A stretch of 37,000 nucleotides of DNA from Actinomycetes bacterium (GCA_021791195.1 JAJYXB010000015.1:25001-62000); one strand, 5' to 3'. Counted from the stretch's first letter, positions 16,464-24,702 are shown. Notes: generated by a model from the sequence alone, not told the origin. Made by a program: numbers and translations.

Positions 16464-18230
16464 TCACCCCACCTCCGGCGCAGCCGGCGTCCAGAACCTG
16501 TTGGTGATCGGAAAGCGGCGGTCCTTGCCGAAGGCGCGCGAGGTGATCTTGATCCCCGGCGGGGCCTGACGGCGCTTGTACTCGTTGCGGTCGATCATGT
16601 GGATCACCCTGCGGACGGTGGCCTCGTCGAGCCCGGCCACGACCATGTCCTCGATACTGCGGTCGTACTCGACGTACTCCGCGATGATGCGGTCAAGCAC
16701 CTCGTAGGGCGGCAATGTATCCTGATCCTTCTGGTTCTCGGCCAGCTCGGCGCTGGGCTCGCGGTCGATGACGCTCCGGGGGATGATCTCCGCCCCCAGG
16801 GAGTTGCGGTACTGGCAGAGCTCATACACCATCGTCTTGGGCACGTCCTTGATGACCGCGAAGCCGCCGGCCATGTCGCCGTAGAGAGTCGAGTAGCCGA
16901 CGCTTGTCTCGCTTTTATTACCCGTGGTCAACACCAGCCAGCCGAATTTATTGGAGAGCGCCATCAGGATGTTGCCCCGGATGCGCGCCTGCAGGTTCTC
17001 CTCGGTGGCGTCGGGACCGCGGCCGCCAAACAGCGGCGCCAGGTCATCGAGAAAAGCGGTGAAAACCGGCTCGATCGGCGCCGTGCGGAATTCGATCTCA
17101 AGCCGCTCCGCCAGTGCTTCGGCGTCGGTGCGGGTCCCTTCGGAGGTGTAGCGTGACGGCATCGAGACGCCGACGACGTTCTCCTTGCCCAGCGCATCCA
17201 CGGCCACCGCCGCCGTCAGCGAAGAGTCCACCCCGCCGGATAACCCGATGAGCACACGTTCGAAACGGTTTTTCCCCACATAATCGCGCACACCGAGGAC
17301 GAGCGCCTCATAAACCTCCGCCATGCCGGTCAGCGCCGGCGGCATGTGCGGGCCGGCGTGCCGGGGCGTGCGGGCCGAGGCCCCGGCCGCCAGCACCCCG
17401 GGCGGTCCGATGAGGAGCTTCTCCACCGGGCCGGGATGCCGCTGCTCGATGCCCTGCCGGCGGCCGCTGGCGTCGCGCTGGCGGGAAACGCGCACCTCGT
17501 CCAGATCCAGGTCGACCATGATCATGTCTTCTTCCATGCTCTTCCCGCGGGCCAGCAGGCGCCCATGCTCGTCATAGACCAGGCTATTGCCGTCGAAGAT
17601 GAGCTCGTCCTGGCCGCCAACCATGTTGACATACGCCACAGGCGTGAGATAATCGCGGGCGCGCGTCTCCAGCATCTCCTCACGGGTGCGGGTGCGGCCG
17701 ACCCGGTACGGCGACGAGGAGATGTTGAGGATGAGGTCGGCCCCCGCCGCCACCTGGGCGCCGATCGGCTCGTCCGGATACCAGATATCCTCGCAGATGT
17801 TAAGGCCGATGAGGCTGCCGGCCATCTCGAACATCAGCGGCCGGTCGCCGGCGCTAAAATAGCGGAACTCGTCGAAGACGCCGTAATTCGGCAGACGGAT
17901 CTTGTGGCAGACGCCCGCCACCTGACCGCCGCTCAGCACCGCGGCGGCGTTATAGACCTCGCCGGGCGCGTCCAGGAAGCCGACCACGGCGACGATGTCC
18001 TCGGCGGCATCGGCCACCTCGGCGAGAGCACGGGTGTTGGCCCGCAGAAAGTCGGGATTGAAAGTGAGATCCTCGGGGGGATAACCGGTGAGCGCCAGCT
18101 CCGGGAATGCCACCAGGTCGGCGCCCATCTCCCGCGCCAGCTCGATGCCGGCCACGATACGGACGGTATTGCCGTCGAAGTCGCCGACGGTAGAGTTGAT
18201 CTGCGCCAGTGCGATGCGGATGCGGTGCAT
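16464..18230 (-). CDS. nadE: Glutamine-dependent NAD+ synthetase
   Basis: Last step of NAD synthesis: amidates deamido-NAD with ammonia from glutamine. The product is 588 residues with two domains. The N-terminal nitrilase-fold glutaminase has the triad Glu44 (FPELALTGY), Lys110 (CHKIRLPNYGVFDE) and Cys146 (NICEDIW). The C-terminal synthetase has the PP-loop LSGGVDSSLTAAVAV from residue 330 and TTGNKSETSVGYSTLYGDMAGGF further on. A 40-residue Gly/Arg/Pro-rich linker near 255-300 joins them. The ATG at 18230 has GAGG 8 bases upstream. thrS ends 42 bases upstream, so the two are probably cotranscribed. The infC promoter lies 93 bases past its stop. Confidence 0.95.
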   Translation of the reverse strand: MHRIRIALAQINSTVGDFDGNTVRIVAGIELAREMGADLVAFPELALTGYPPEDLTFNPDFLRANTRALAEVADAAEDIVAVVGFLDAPGEVYNAAAVLSGGQVAGVCHKIRLPNYGVFDEFRYFSAGDRPLMFEMAGSLIGLNICEDIWYPDEPIGAQVAAGADLILNISSSPYRVGRTRTREEMLETRARDYLTPVAYVNMVGGQDELIFDGNSLVYDEHGRLLARGKSMEEDMIMVDLDLDEVRVSRQRDASGRRQGIEQRHPGPVEKLLIGPPGVLAAGASARTPRHAGPHMPPALTGMAEVYEALVLGVRDYVGKNRFERVLIGLSGGVDSSLTAAVAVDALGKENVVGVSMPSRYTSEGTRTDAEALAERLEIEFRTAPIEPVFTAFLDDLAPLFGGRGPDATEENLQARIRGNILMALSNKFGWLVLTTGNKSETSVGYSTLYGDMAGGFAVIKDVPKTMVYELCQYRNSLGAEIIPRSVIDREPSAELAENQKDQDTLPPYEVLDRIIAEYVEYDRSIEDMVVAGLDEATVRRVIHMIDRNEYKRRQAPPGIKITSRAFGKDRRFPITNRFWTPAAPEVG

Positions 18231-18272
18231 AACCAGACCTCGTGTATGATCAGGGATGAACTGCCCGCCCCT

Positions 18273-20177
18273 CTAGCTCTTGTCCTCCACCTGCCGTACC
18301 AGATCCGCCGCCAGTTCATCAACGGGCCGCGGTCCCAGATCGCCCTCTGCGTACGAGCGCACCGACACGGTGCCGGCATCCTCCTCCTTGTCCCCCACGA
18401 CAAGCATGTAAGGCACCTTGTCAAGCTCGGCGTTCCTGATCTTCTTGCCCACCGATTCCTTGCTGTAATCCAGCTCAACACGGATGCCTTCCTGCGTCAG
18501 CCGCGCCGCCACCTGCTCGGCATAATCCATGTGCCGGTCGGCGATCGGCAGGATCACCGCCTGCACCGGCGCCAGCCACAGGGGGAAAGCGCCGGCGTAG
18601 TGCTCGATCAGGCAGCCTATGAACCGCTCCAGCGAACCCAGCAGGGCCCGGTGAATCATGATCGGCCGGTGCTCCTGGTTGTCTTCTCCCACATACGTAA
18701 CATCAAAACGCTCCGGCAGGTTGAAATCCACCTGGATCGTCGTGCACTGCCAGGCGCGCCCGAGTGCGTCACGGATCTTCATGTCGATCTTCGGCCCGTA
18801 GAATACACCCTCGCCGGGATCGATCTCATAGCCCAGCCCCGCCCTTTCCAGCGCGACCTTGAGCGCTTCGGTAGCGCGTTCCCAGTGCTCGTCGCTGCCC
18901 ACTGACTTTTCCGGCCGCGTAGACAGATAGACCTCGTATTCATCAAAGCCGAAAGTCCGCAGCATGAAGAGGACGAATTTGATGACACCGATGATCTCGT
19001 CCTCCAGCTGGTCCTCGCGGCAAAACAGGTGGGCGTCGTCCTGGGTAAAGCCGCGCACGCGCAGCAGACCGTGCAGCACGCCACTGCGCTCGTAACGGTA
19101 AACCGTGCCCAGCTCCGCCCAGCGGATCGGCAGCTCGCGGTAGGAACGGGTGCGGTTCTTGTAAATCCTGATGTGGCCGGGGCAGTTCATCGGCTTGACG
19201 ATGTATTCCTGCCCCTCGATGTCCATGGGCGAGTACATGTTCTCGCGGTAAAAGTCCCAGTGCCCGGAGGTCTTCCACAGCTCTACGCTGGCGATATGCG
19301 GGATCATCACCATCTCGTAACCGTTGGCCAGATGGGCGTCGCGCCAGAAATCCTCGATCACCTTCCGCACCAGCGCCCCTTTTGGATGCCACAGCGGCAA
19401 CCCGGCGCCCACCTCCTCGTCGATGTGGAACAGGTCCAGCTGCTTGCCCAGCAGCCGGTGGTCGCGCCGCTCGGCTTCCTTCAGCTTCTCGAGATGCTCG
19501 TCCAGCTGCTTTTGCGTCGCGAACGCGGTGCCGTATATCCTGGTCAGCATCGGGTTCTTCTCGTCGCCGCGCCAGTAGGCGCCGGCCACTGACAGCAGCC
19601 TGAAAGCCTTGAGCCGGCCGGTGTCGGGGATGTGCGGCCCGCGGCACAGGTCGGTGAATTCGCCGTTGGTGTAAGTGCTGGCGGCCTCTTCGGCCGGCAG
19701 CTCGGCGAGCAGTTCCAGCTTGAACGGCTGGCCGGCAAACTGCGCCGCCGCCTCCCCGCGGCTAAGCTCACGGCGCGTAAACGGCGCCGCCGCCCCGGCC
19801 AGCTTGCGCATCTCTTCCTCGATCCGGGGCAGCTCCGCGTCGCTGATCGGCGCCGGCAGCTGAAAATCGTAGTAAAAACCATCCGCGATCGCCGGGCCGA
19901 TGCCCAGCTTCGTCCCAGGATAAAGCCGCATCACCGCGTCGGCCAGCACGTGCGCCGCGCTGTGCCGCAGCACTTCCAGCCCCTGCGGCGAATCGCCGGT
20001 GATAATGCTGATGCTGTCGCCGGCCTGAAGCGGCCGGGAAAGATCGGCCGGCTCGCCGTTTACCGCCGCGGCCACGGCCGCCCTGGCCAGACGCTGCCCG
20101 ATGGCGGCCGCCGCGTCGAGGGCGGTGGAGCCTTCCGGCACGTCGATCGTTGAATTGTCAGGCAGCTTTATTTCCAT
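18273..20177 (-). CDS. thrS: Threonyl-tRNA synthetase
   Basis: Class II synthetase, product 634 residues. Domains in order: TGS (1-60, IKLPDNSTIDVPEGSTALDAA), editing/SAD domain with HSAAHVLADAVMRLYP (zinc-type His motif, about 72-87), class II core with VKPMNCPGHIRIY (the zinc-ligand Cys), RYERSGVLHGLLRVRGFTQDDAH (motif 2), QVDFNLPERFDVTYVGEDN and RPIMIHRALLGSLERFIG (motif 3), then the anticodon-binding domain from PVQAVILPIADRHMDYA. The ATG at 20177 begins MEIKLPDN; the frame runs 15 codons further upstream but without family similarity. A strong terminator lies 40 bases before the start, so a promoter must be squeezed between them or read-through is used. Confidence 0.96.
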   Translation of the reverse strand: MEIKLPDNSTIDVPEGSTALDAAAAIGQRLARAAVAAAVNGEPADLSRPLQAGDSISIITGDSPQGLEVLRHSAAHVLADAVMRLYPGTKLGIGPAIADGFYYDFQLPAPISDAELPRIEEEMRKLAGAAAPFTRRELSRGEAAAQFAGQPFKLELLAELPAEEAASTYTNGEFTDLCRGPHIPDTGRLKAFRLLSVAGAYWRGDEKNPMLTRIYGTAFATQKQLDEHLEKLKEAERRDHRLLGKQLDLFHIDEEVGAGLPLWHPKGALVRKVIEDFWRDAHLANGYEMVMIPHIASVELWKTSGHWDFYRENMYSPMDIEGQEYIVKPMNCPGHIRIYKNRTRSYRELPIRWAELGTVYRYERSGVLHGLLRVRGFTQDDAHLFCREDQLEDEIIGVIKFVLFMLRTFGFDEYEVYLSTRPEKSVGSDEHWERATEALKVALERAGLGYEIDPGEGVFYGPKIDMKIRDALGRAWQCTTIQVDFNLPERFDVTYVGEDNQEHRPIMIHRALLGSLERFIGCLIEHYAGAFPLWLAPVQAVILPIADRHMDYAEQVAARLTQEGIRVELDYSKESVGKKIRNAELDKVPYMLVVGDKEEDAGTVSVRSYAEGDLGPRPVDELAADLVRQVEDKS

Positions 20178-20218
20178 GAAATGCTCATCTTTTCTCTGGC
20201 GAAGTTTAACACAGCGCA

Positions 20219-20248
20219 ACAAAAAAGGCGGCCAGGCCGGCCGCCTTT
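20219..20248 (-). terminator. Intrinsic terminator after the His-rich SHOCT gene, just before thrS
   Basis: On the minus strand a perfect 10-bp stem (20248-20239 with 20233-20224, 5-base loop) is followed by a run of T ending TTTTTTGTTG. It ends transcription from the SHOCT gene at 20273-20512. Because thrS starts only 42 bases on, it could also act as an attenuator for read-through into thrS. Confidence 0.8.
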
Positions 20249-20272
20249 CATGGATATGGCCAGGTGCAAAAC

Positions 20273-20512
20273 TCAGGCTTCGATGTCCTTCTTCCTGTCC
20301 AGATACTCCTGCCTGTCGATCTTGCCCCGCGCGTAGCGCTCATCAAGGATCTGCCGCGGTGTCAATGTGGCAGGGCCGCCTCCGTGTTCGCTCCACGAGT
20401 GATCACGATGACGGCAGCAATGCTTATGCCCGCCGTGATGATGATGGTGATGCCCACCGTCCACCAGCAGCCAGATCAGTACGATGACACCTATAATGAA
20501 TATCAATCCCAT
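20273..20512 (-). CDS. Small His-rich membrane protein with SHOCT domain
   Basis: A 79-residue protein in three parts. One N-terminal membrane segment (about 2-17, GLIFIIGVIVLIWLLV) is followed by a histidine-rich stretch at about 18-45 with HHHHHH and a CC pair, then a C-terminal SHOCT domain (ILDERYARGKIDRQEYLDRKKDIEA). SHOCT is a short helical oligomerisation module. The His/Cys cluster could bind a metal such as nickel, zinc or copper; that is inference. The ATG at 20512 has AGGAGA upstream. It is followed by a strong terminator and preceded by a second SHOCT gene in the same direction. Confidence 0.85.
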   Translation of the reverse strand: MGLIFIIGVIVLIWLLVDGGHHHHHHGGHKHCCRHRDHSWSEHGGGPATLTPRQILDERYARGKIDRQEYLDRKKDIEA

Positions 20513-20581
20513 TCTTCTCTCCTAACGCTGACGCGATCCGATGGTTCCCATCCTTTGTCCCCGAAGTTCCCGAAAGTATAA

Positions 20582-20606
20582 GAGGGCGGCCGGGGGGACC
20601 GCCCTC
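20582..20606. terminator. Hairpin between the two SHOCT genes
   Basis: GAGGGCGG (20582-20589) pairs with CCGCCCTC (20599-20606) over 8 bp with a 9-base loop. On the minus strand it is followed by TTATACTTTC, a poor T-run, so it may be a weak terminator after the upstream SHOCT gene. The same bases contain TATACT, a possible -10 for the His-rich gene downstream. Confidence 0.45.
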
Positions 20607-20646
20607 CGCGGGTGATATGCGTGCCGGAGGCTCGCAAATTCAAGGC

Positions 20647-20952
20647 TCAGCTGGAAAGATCCTGAAGCTTTTCCTCGTACTCGGGCTTGTCGATCTCGCC
20701 CCGCGCATAGCGGACTTTCAGGATATCGACCGGATTCCCGGCCGCGGCGATGCCCGGCGTTGCCTCAGCCGGCGCCGTGGCGGCCGGAGCAACCGCGCCG
20801 TGGCGGCCATAATGCCTGACCAGCAGCACCACCAGCACCACGATAGCGGCTATGGCCAATGCGCAAAGGATAAACGGCAGAACACCACCAGCGTAGTGGT
20901 GCGCACCGGGGCCGTAATAGCCGCCTCCCCAGCCTCTTCCATATCTCATCAT
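20647..20952 (-). CDS. Small Gly/Tyr-rich membrane protein with SHOCT domain
   Basis: A 101-residue protein. The N-terminus is Gly/Tyr-rich (MMRYGRGWGGGYYGPGAHHY), followed by one long membrane helix (about 24-46, LPFILCALAIAAIVVLVVLLV), an Ala/Pro linker, and a C-terminal SHOCT domain (ILKVRYARGEIDKPEYEEKL). The function is unknown. Such proteins are often part of envelope or stress regulons. The first ATG (20952) has GAGGAGGT 8 bases upstream. The gene is preceded by a promoter with four 11-bp-spaced TTAAC-like repeats, so it is probably controlled by a PhoB/OmpR-class regulator. Confidence 0.85.
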   Translation of the reverse strand: MMRYGRGWGGGYYGPGAHHYAGGVLPFILCALAIAAIVVLVVLLVRHYGRHGAVAPAATAPAEATPGIAAAGNPVDILKVRYARGEIDKPEYEEKLQDLSS

Positions 20953-21065
20953 CAGGAATTACCTCCTCGTAGACTTCCGGTTTTGGGCCGGCGCGCCCTG
21001 CCGTCCGGTTCCGCCGCCACCTGGCGGCTCCCCGGCTTGCCGGATACTCACCGACCCTCAAGCCA

Positions 21066-21120
21066 ATTATCAATGACGAGCGTGAATAAAGTGTAAGCCG
21101 GAGGTTAAATAAGTGTTAAA
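21066..21120 (-). promoter_or_regulatory. Promoter with four 11-bp-spaced direct repeats (Pho-box-like)
   Basis: On the minus strand the pentamers TTAAC, TTAAC, CTTAC and TTCAC begin exactly 11 bases apart between 21119 and 21082, and a -10-like GATAAT (21071-21066) begins 10 bases after the last one. No good -35 is present. This is the geometry of promoters activated by PhoB/PhoP-family regulators, where the repeats replace the -35. The target is the SHOCT gene starting at 20952, with about 105 bases of leader. Confidence 0.6.
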
Positions 21121-21225
21121 TTTGCGGGGACTTCCGCCAGTGAGTGATTTGCGGTCCGTGGAGGAATTCCGAACGATGTGGAATTACGATCGATGGAGAA
21201 TTTTACAGTCCGTACGTGTTTTGCC

Positions 21226-21801
21226 TCAGCGAACGCTTTTGAGCCTGCCCGCCCAGAGCGCGAGCTGATCCAGCAGGATGCCGGCGGGTTCGCGCAGCGG
21301 TTCCAACAGGGAAAGCGCCTCGGCCTCATCCACGGCCAGCGCGGCGTTGAAGATCGCCGGCGGGATATGCAGCGCATCGCGGATGGGCATCATGCGCAGC
21401 TCCACGGACACCAGCCGCAGCTGCTCCACCGAGCGGGCGCCCATGGCGCTGCCATAACTGACAAAGCCGACCGGTTTGCCATGCCAGGCCTCGAAGACAT
21501 AATCGATGGCATTCTTCAGCACGGCGGGATAGCCGTGATTGTATTCGGGAGCGACGATGATGTAGCCATCCCCCTGCTTCACCTTTTCAGTCCAGCGCAC
21601 CACCTCCGGATCGGTGTAGCTTTCCCGGGCGGCGGAGGGCGTCACCGGCTCGTCGAAGAATGGCAACGGATATTCCCTGAGGTCAATCAGCTCCGCATCC
21701 AGGCCGTTGCGCTCCGCGGCCCTGGCATGGATCCAGCGCGCCGGCCGTTCACTGAACCGGCCCCGCCGCGTGCTGCCCATGATGATCTGGATCTTTAGCA
21801 G
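21226..21801 (-). CDS. NADPH-dependent FMN reductase family flavoprotein
   Basis: Flavodoxin-fold reductase of the SsuE/ArsH/ChrR superfamily. About 191 residues. The phosphate-binding loop IIMGSTRRGRFS is at the N-terminus, IIVAPEYNHGYPAVLKNAIDYV in the middle (the PEYN motif that contacts flavin), and KPVGFVSYGSAMGARSVEQLR after it. The first ATG (21780) would cut off the first beta strand, LKIQII. A CTG at 21801 restores it and has GGAGGG 5 bases upstream, so I take the CTG as start. It lies 15 bases after the bacterioferritin-like gene, so a shared role in iron or redox metabolism is plausible. Confidence 0.85.
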   Translation of the reverse strand: MLKIQIIMGSTRRGRFSERPARWIHARAAERNGLDAELIDLREYPLPFFDEPVTPSAARESYTDPEVVRWTEKVKQGDGYIIVAPEYNHGYPAVLKNAIDYVFEAWHGKPVGFVSYGSAMGARSVEQLRLVSVELRMMPIRDALHIPPAIFNAALAVDEAEALSLLEPLREPAGILLDQLALWAGRLKSVR

Positions 21802-21816
21802 GGGAGCCCTCCGCGC

Positions 21817-22368
21817 TCAGGCGCCGGCTGCTCCGCCGGCCTGGCGGGCGGCGAAACCCTGGTAGACGATTCCGGTTGCCGATGGCGTGCCGGCGATTCG
21901 GGCAAGATAGACGTCACCCAGCGTCCCGATGTGCTCGCGCACATTGTCAAAATAGTTGAAATGTAACTGTTCGTCATCGATGATCGACTCCAGCAGCTTG
22001 ACGCTGGTGCTGTCACCGTTCTCGCGGCAGACTATCAGGAATCCGTTGTAGGCATCGATGGCGCCGTCTTCCAGCTGCGTATCGGCGTTGAAGATGAACG
22101 CTGCGTCCTTGTCGCGCTCGGGCGTGCCCAGCGGCGCGGTGACCGGCTCTCCCCCGAGCTCCTTGATCCGCTCGGCAAACATCTCCGCATGGCGCATCTC
22201 GTCGATGGCGATCAGCTTCATGCTGGCGGCCAGCTCGCCGTAGTCCATGTTGGCCAGATTGTAATGGTGATTCATGTATTGCATGATCGCGTTCAGCTCC
22301 AGCCCGCGCGCCTGGTTGAGCACATCGATGACTTTTCCTGTCTTTTCCTGCCTGGACGACTGCTCCAT
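21817..22368 (-). CDS. Bacterioferritin-like ferritin-superfamily protein
   Basis: Four-helix-bundle iron protein, 183 residues. Ferroxidase-type ligands are visible: Glu24 (RGLELNAIMQYMNHHY), Glu57 and His60 (AIDEMRHAEMFAERI), Glu100 (TQLEDGAIDAYN), and Glu133 and His136 (DDEQLHFNYFD), in the order and spacing of bacterioferritin. The tail after residue 150 (ARIAGTPSATGIVYQGFAARQAGG) is longer than usual. The ATG at 22368 has AAGGAG upstream; the frame is open a further 53 codons but without family similarity. A promoter with TATAAT lies about 90 bases before the start. The FMN reductase follows, possibly supplying electrons for iron release (inference). Confidence 0.88.
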   Translation of the reverse strand: MEQSSRQEKTGKVIDVLNQARGLELNAIMQYMNHHYNLANMDYGELAASMKLIAIDEMRHAEMFAERIKELGGEPVTAPLGTPERDKDAAFIFNADTQLEDGAIDAYNGFLIVCRENGDSTSVKLLESIIDDEQLHFNYFDNVREHIGTLGDVYLARIAGTPSATGIVYQGFAARQAGGAAGA

Positions 22369-22455
22369 TTTCACTCCTTGGTCTTTACCGGGACATGAAA
22401 TCGCTTTCCGCTCCGGCGGCGATTCCGCCAGCGGCATTGCGGGAAGGATGGTTTC

Positions 22456-22461
22456 ATTATA
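22456..22461 (-). promoter_or_regulatory. -10 element upstream of the bacterioferritin-like gene
   Basis: A perfect TATAAT on the minus strand, 88 bases before the ATG. The -35 is poor (TTGTAA is only 14 bases upstream, GTTTTG at 17), so an activator may be needed. There is no gene between here and the end of the PP2C gene at 22553. Confidence 0.4.
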
Positions 22462-22552
22462 TCCAGCGGAACGGGTTACAAAACGGCTGACGCAGCCGTC
22501 GCCGGTCGAACAGGAACAGGACCGCACCCCCTAGGGCGCGGCCGAGGCGCCG

Positions 22553-23521
22553 CTAATCGCGCTTCAGCGAAATTGCCAGCAGCGCCATGTCATCGTTGAG
22601 GGTGCCGCCGGTGAACGCGTTGATGGTTTCGAAGATATGGCGAGGCAGGTCGCGGGCAGGGTGCGTGTGCCTGAGCGCCTCGGCCAGCCGCCGCCGGCCG
22701 AAGAACTCGCCATCCGCTCTGCGGGACTCGATAGCGCCGTCAGTGTAGAGCACGAGCACGTCGCCGGGTTCCAGCCGCGTCTCATCGCCAGTGAACTCCA
22801 GCCAGGGGAAAGCGCCGATCAGCGGCGAAGGGTGTTCCAGATAATCGATCGTGCCGTCACTGCGCCTGATCAGCGCCGGTGGATGGCCGCCGCTGCAATA
22901 ACTCAGCCTGCCGGTGTCGACCTCCAGGATGCCGAAGAAAACCGTGACGAAACGGTCGCCGGCGGCGCGCATGATGACCGTGTTCGTCCTTTCCAGCACG
23001 TCAGCCGGGGGATAGCCCTGGTGCGCGAACGCCTTGATCGTGTTCTCGACTATCACCGTCAGTGAAGCCGCTGAGACACCCTTGCCGGAGACGTCGCCGA
23101 TGACTATGCCGATGCGTTCGTCGTCGATCTCGAAGATATCGTAAAAATCACCCCCGATCCTCGCTGCCTCCGTCGCGGAGTGGTAGAGGTGGCCGAAGCT
23201 GATGCCGGGCAGTTCCTGGGGCGTGATCAGCAGCGTCTCCTGCAGCGTCTCGGCGATATGGTGCTCCATGCCATACAGGCGGGCATTCTCCAGCGCCAGC
23301 GACAGCGACGCCGCCAGTTTGGCCGCGAAATCAACCTGCAGGTCGGTAAACCCTTTCGAGACCTGACTGTTGACAAATCTGAGCGCGGCGATGATTTTCC
23401 TCCGGCGCATGATCGGCATCAGCATCATCGACCTGATGCGGAACGCTTCGATGATCGCCGGTTCCAGGGTGCTGGCGACTTCCTGGCCCTTGATCAGAAA
23501 TGTTTCTTTTGTTTGTGCCAT
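22553..23521 (-). CDS. PP2C/SpoIIE-type phosphatase, 3' part of a split sensor gene
   Basis: A 322-residue frame. Residues 1-85 are the second half of a GAF domain (SMMLMPIMRRRKIIAALRFVN, then AAKLAASLSLALENARLYG). Residues 100-320 are a complete SpoIIE/RsbU Ser/Thr phosphatase: ARIGGDFYDIFEIDDERIGIVIGDVSGKG carries the metal-binding Asp residues, then LVLYTDGAIESR and NDDMALLAI. Such enzymes dephosphorylate anti-anti-sigma factors. The ATG at 23521 is inside the preceding frame (28-base overlap) and splits the GAF domain in mid-fold. Adding one base at the A4 run (23523-23526) would fuse the two into one protein of about 720 residues, so this is probably one gene with a frameshift, real or an assembly error. 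Confidence 0.85.
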   Translation of the reverse strand: MAQTKETFLIKGQEVASTLEPAIIEAFRIRSMMLMPIMRRRKIIAALRFVNSQVSKGFTDLQVDFAAKLAASLSLALENARLYGMEHHIAETLQETLLITPQELPGISFGHLYHSATEAARIGGDFYDIFEIDDERIGIVIGDVSGKGVSAASLTVIVENTIKAFAHQGYPPADVLERTNTVIMRAAGDRFVTVFFGILEVDTGRLSYCSGGHPPALIRRSDGTIDYLEHPSPLIGAFPWLEFTGDETRLEPGDVLVLYTDGAIESRRADGEFFGRRRLAEALRHTHPARDLPRHIFETINAFTGGTLNDDMALLAISLKRD

Positions 23522-24702
23522 CTTTTCCAGGCCATGGCGATCTCGCTGCGGATGCGCATGCCGATCATCTCCGGCGGCAGTCCGTACAGATAACGAAGCT
23601 CCCAGAAGCCGTCCCGGCGCATCTCGATCGAAGCCGACTGGCAGCCGATCGCCTCTGCCGCCTTCACGACCACCGACTGCATGATCCGGTTGTAATCAAG
23701 CGTCGAATTGATCGAGGCGTTGATCTCGTTGAGTGAATCGCGCAGCCGCGCCGCCCGTTTCTCTTCCGAAACGTCACGAAACACCAGCACGGCGCCGATC
23801 ACTGTGCCGTCCACGGTCCGGATCGGTGCGCAGCTGTCAGCAATCGAATGACGCCTGCCGTCCCGGGAGATCAGCACCGTATGGTTGGCAAGGCCAACGA
23901 TCGTCCCAGCGTCAAGCGCCCGCCGGACGGGATCGACCGCCCGCGCGCCGGTCACTTCATTGACGATGTCAAACACTTCCAGCAGAGGCCGGCCACGTGC
24001 CCCTTCTTCCGTCCAGCCGGTCAGTTCCTGGGCCACCTTGTTGATCATGACGACATTTTCATCGACATCAGTGGCGATGACGCCGTCGCCGATGCTCCCC
24101 AGGGTTACCGCCAGCCGTTCCCGCTCCTCGTGCAGCATGCGCTGCGCCTGCTTGCGTTCGGCGATCTCGCGCTCCAGCGCCGCGGTTCTGGTATGCACCA
24201 ACTCTTCCAGATGCTGGCGGTGACGGTTGAGTTCCTGCTCGTAATAGATACGTTCGAAAGCGGCGCCCACCATCCCGGAGATGGCGAGATAGACGTTCAG
24301 GATCTGGTTCGGCACCGGCTCTGTGCCGGCGTGGCCGATCAGCATCACCCTGCTGACTTCCGTTTCCACAACCACCGGCAGCAACACCGTCATCGAGGGC
24401 TCCGGCGCCGCCAGCACCGCGGTCGCCATAAAGCCGCTGGCCAGCACGTCGCCGGCCAGCTCCCGGAACTCATCCTTCAAAGTCAGCGCGACCGCAACCG
24501 AATCGTCCAGCGTGTAGTATGGCAGCGAGAAGGCGCCGTCCGGCTCCTTTCTGACAAACACGATCCACGAAGCGGGAAAATGTGCGGTGAGGAAAAGGGA
24601 CAGATGCTCCTCCACCTCCTGCAGCTGGTTCAGACTGACGACGTACTGGACGGTCTTGATGAATGCCTCGAACAGTTCTGATTCGTAGCGAAAATTCTTC
24701 AT
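23494..24702 (-). CDS. GAF/PAS sensor module, 5' part of the split phosphatase gene
   Basis: 402 residues from the ATG at 24702 (MKNFRYESELFEAF). In order: a GAF-like N-terminal region (about 1-180), a coiled coil (about 182-228, rich in E, R and Q), a PAS domain (about 230-350, GDGVIATDVDENVVMINKVAQELTGW and ISRDGRRHSIADSCAPI), and the first half of a GAF domain (INSTLDYNRIMQSVVVKAAEAIGCQS, ELRYLYGLPPEMIGMRIR). It then runs into WKRWHKQKKHF and stops in the middle of the GAF fold, which continues in the next frame at 23521. Its ATG overlaps the stop of the corrinoid-activator gene (ATGA), so it belongs to the corrinoid operon. Confidence 0.85.
   Translation of the reverse strand: MKNFRYESELFEAFIKTVQYVVSLNQLQEVEEHLSLFLTAHFPASWIVFVRKEPDGAFSLPYYTLDDSVAVALTLKDEFRELAGDVLASGFMATAVLAAPEPSMTVLLPVVVETEVSRVMLIGHAGTEPVPNQILNVYLAISGMVGAAFERIYYEQELNRHRQHLEELVHTRTAALEREIAERKQAQRMLHEERERLAVTLGSIGDGVIATDVDENVVMINKVAQELTGWTEEGARGRPLLEVFDIVNEVTGARAVDPVRRALDAGTIVGLANHTVLISRDGRRHSIADSCAPIRTVDGTVIGAVLVFRDVSEEKRAARLRDSLNEINASINSTLDYNRIMQSVVVKAAEAIGCQSASIEMRRDGFWELRYLYGLPPEMIGMRIRSEIAMAWKRWHKQKKHF

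Noticed and set aside
20178-20272. T-box or other tRNA-sensing leader before thrS
   Set aside because: Only about 42 bases separate the terminator from thrS; no room for a specifier loop or T-box sequence.
23515-23530. Programmed -1 frameshift in the sensor phosphatase gene
   Set aside because: The site (GGAAAAG) is not a canonical slippery heptamer and tRNA re-pairing would be poor; mutation or assembly error is more likely.
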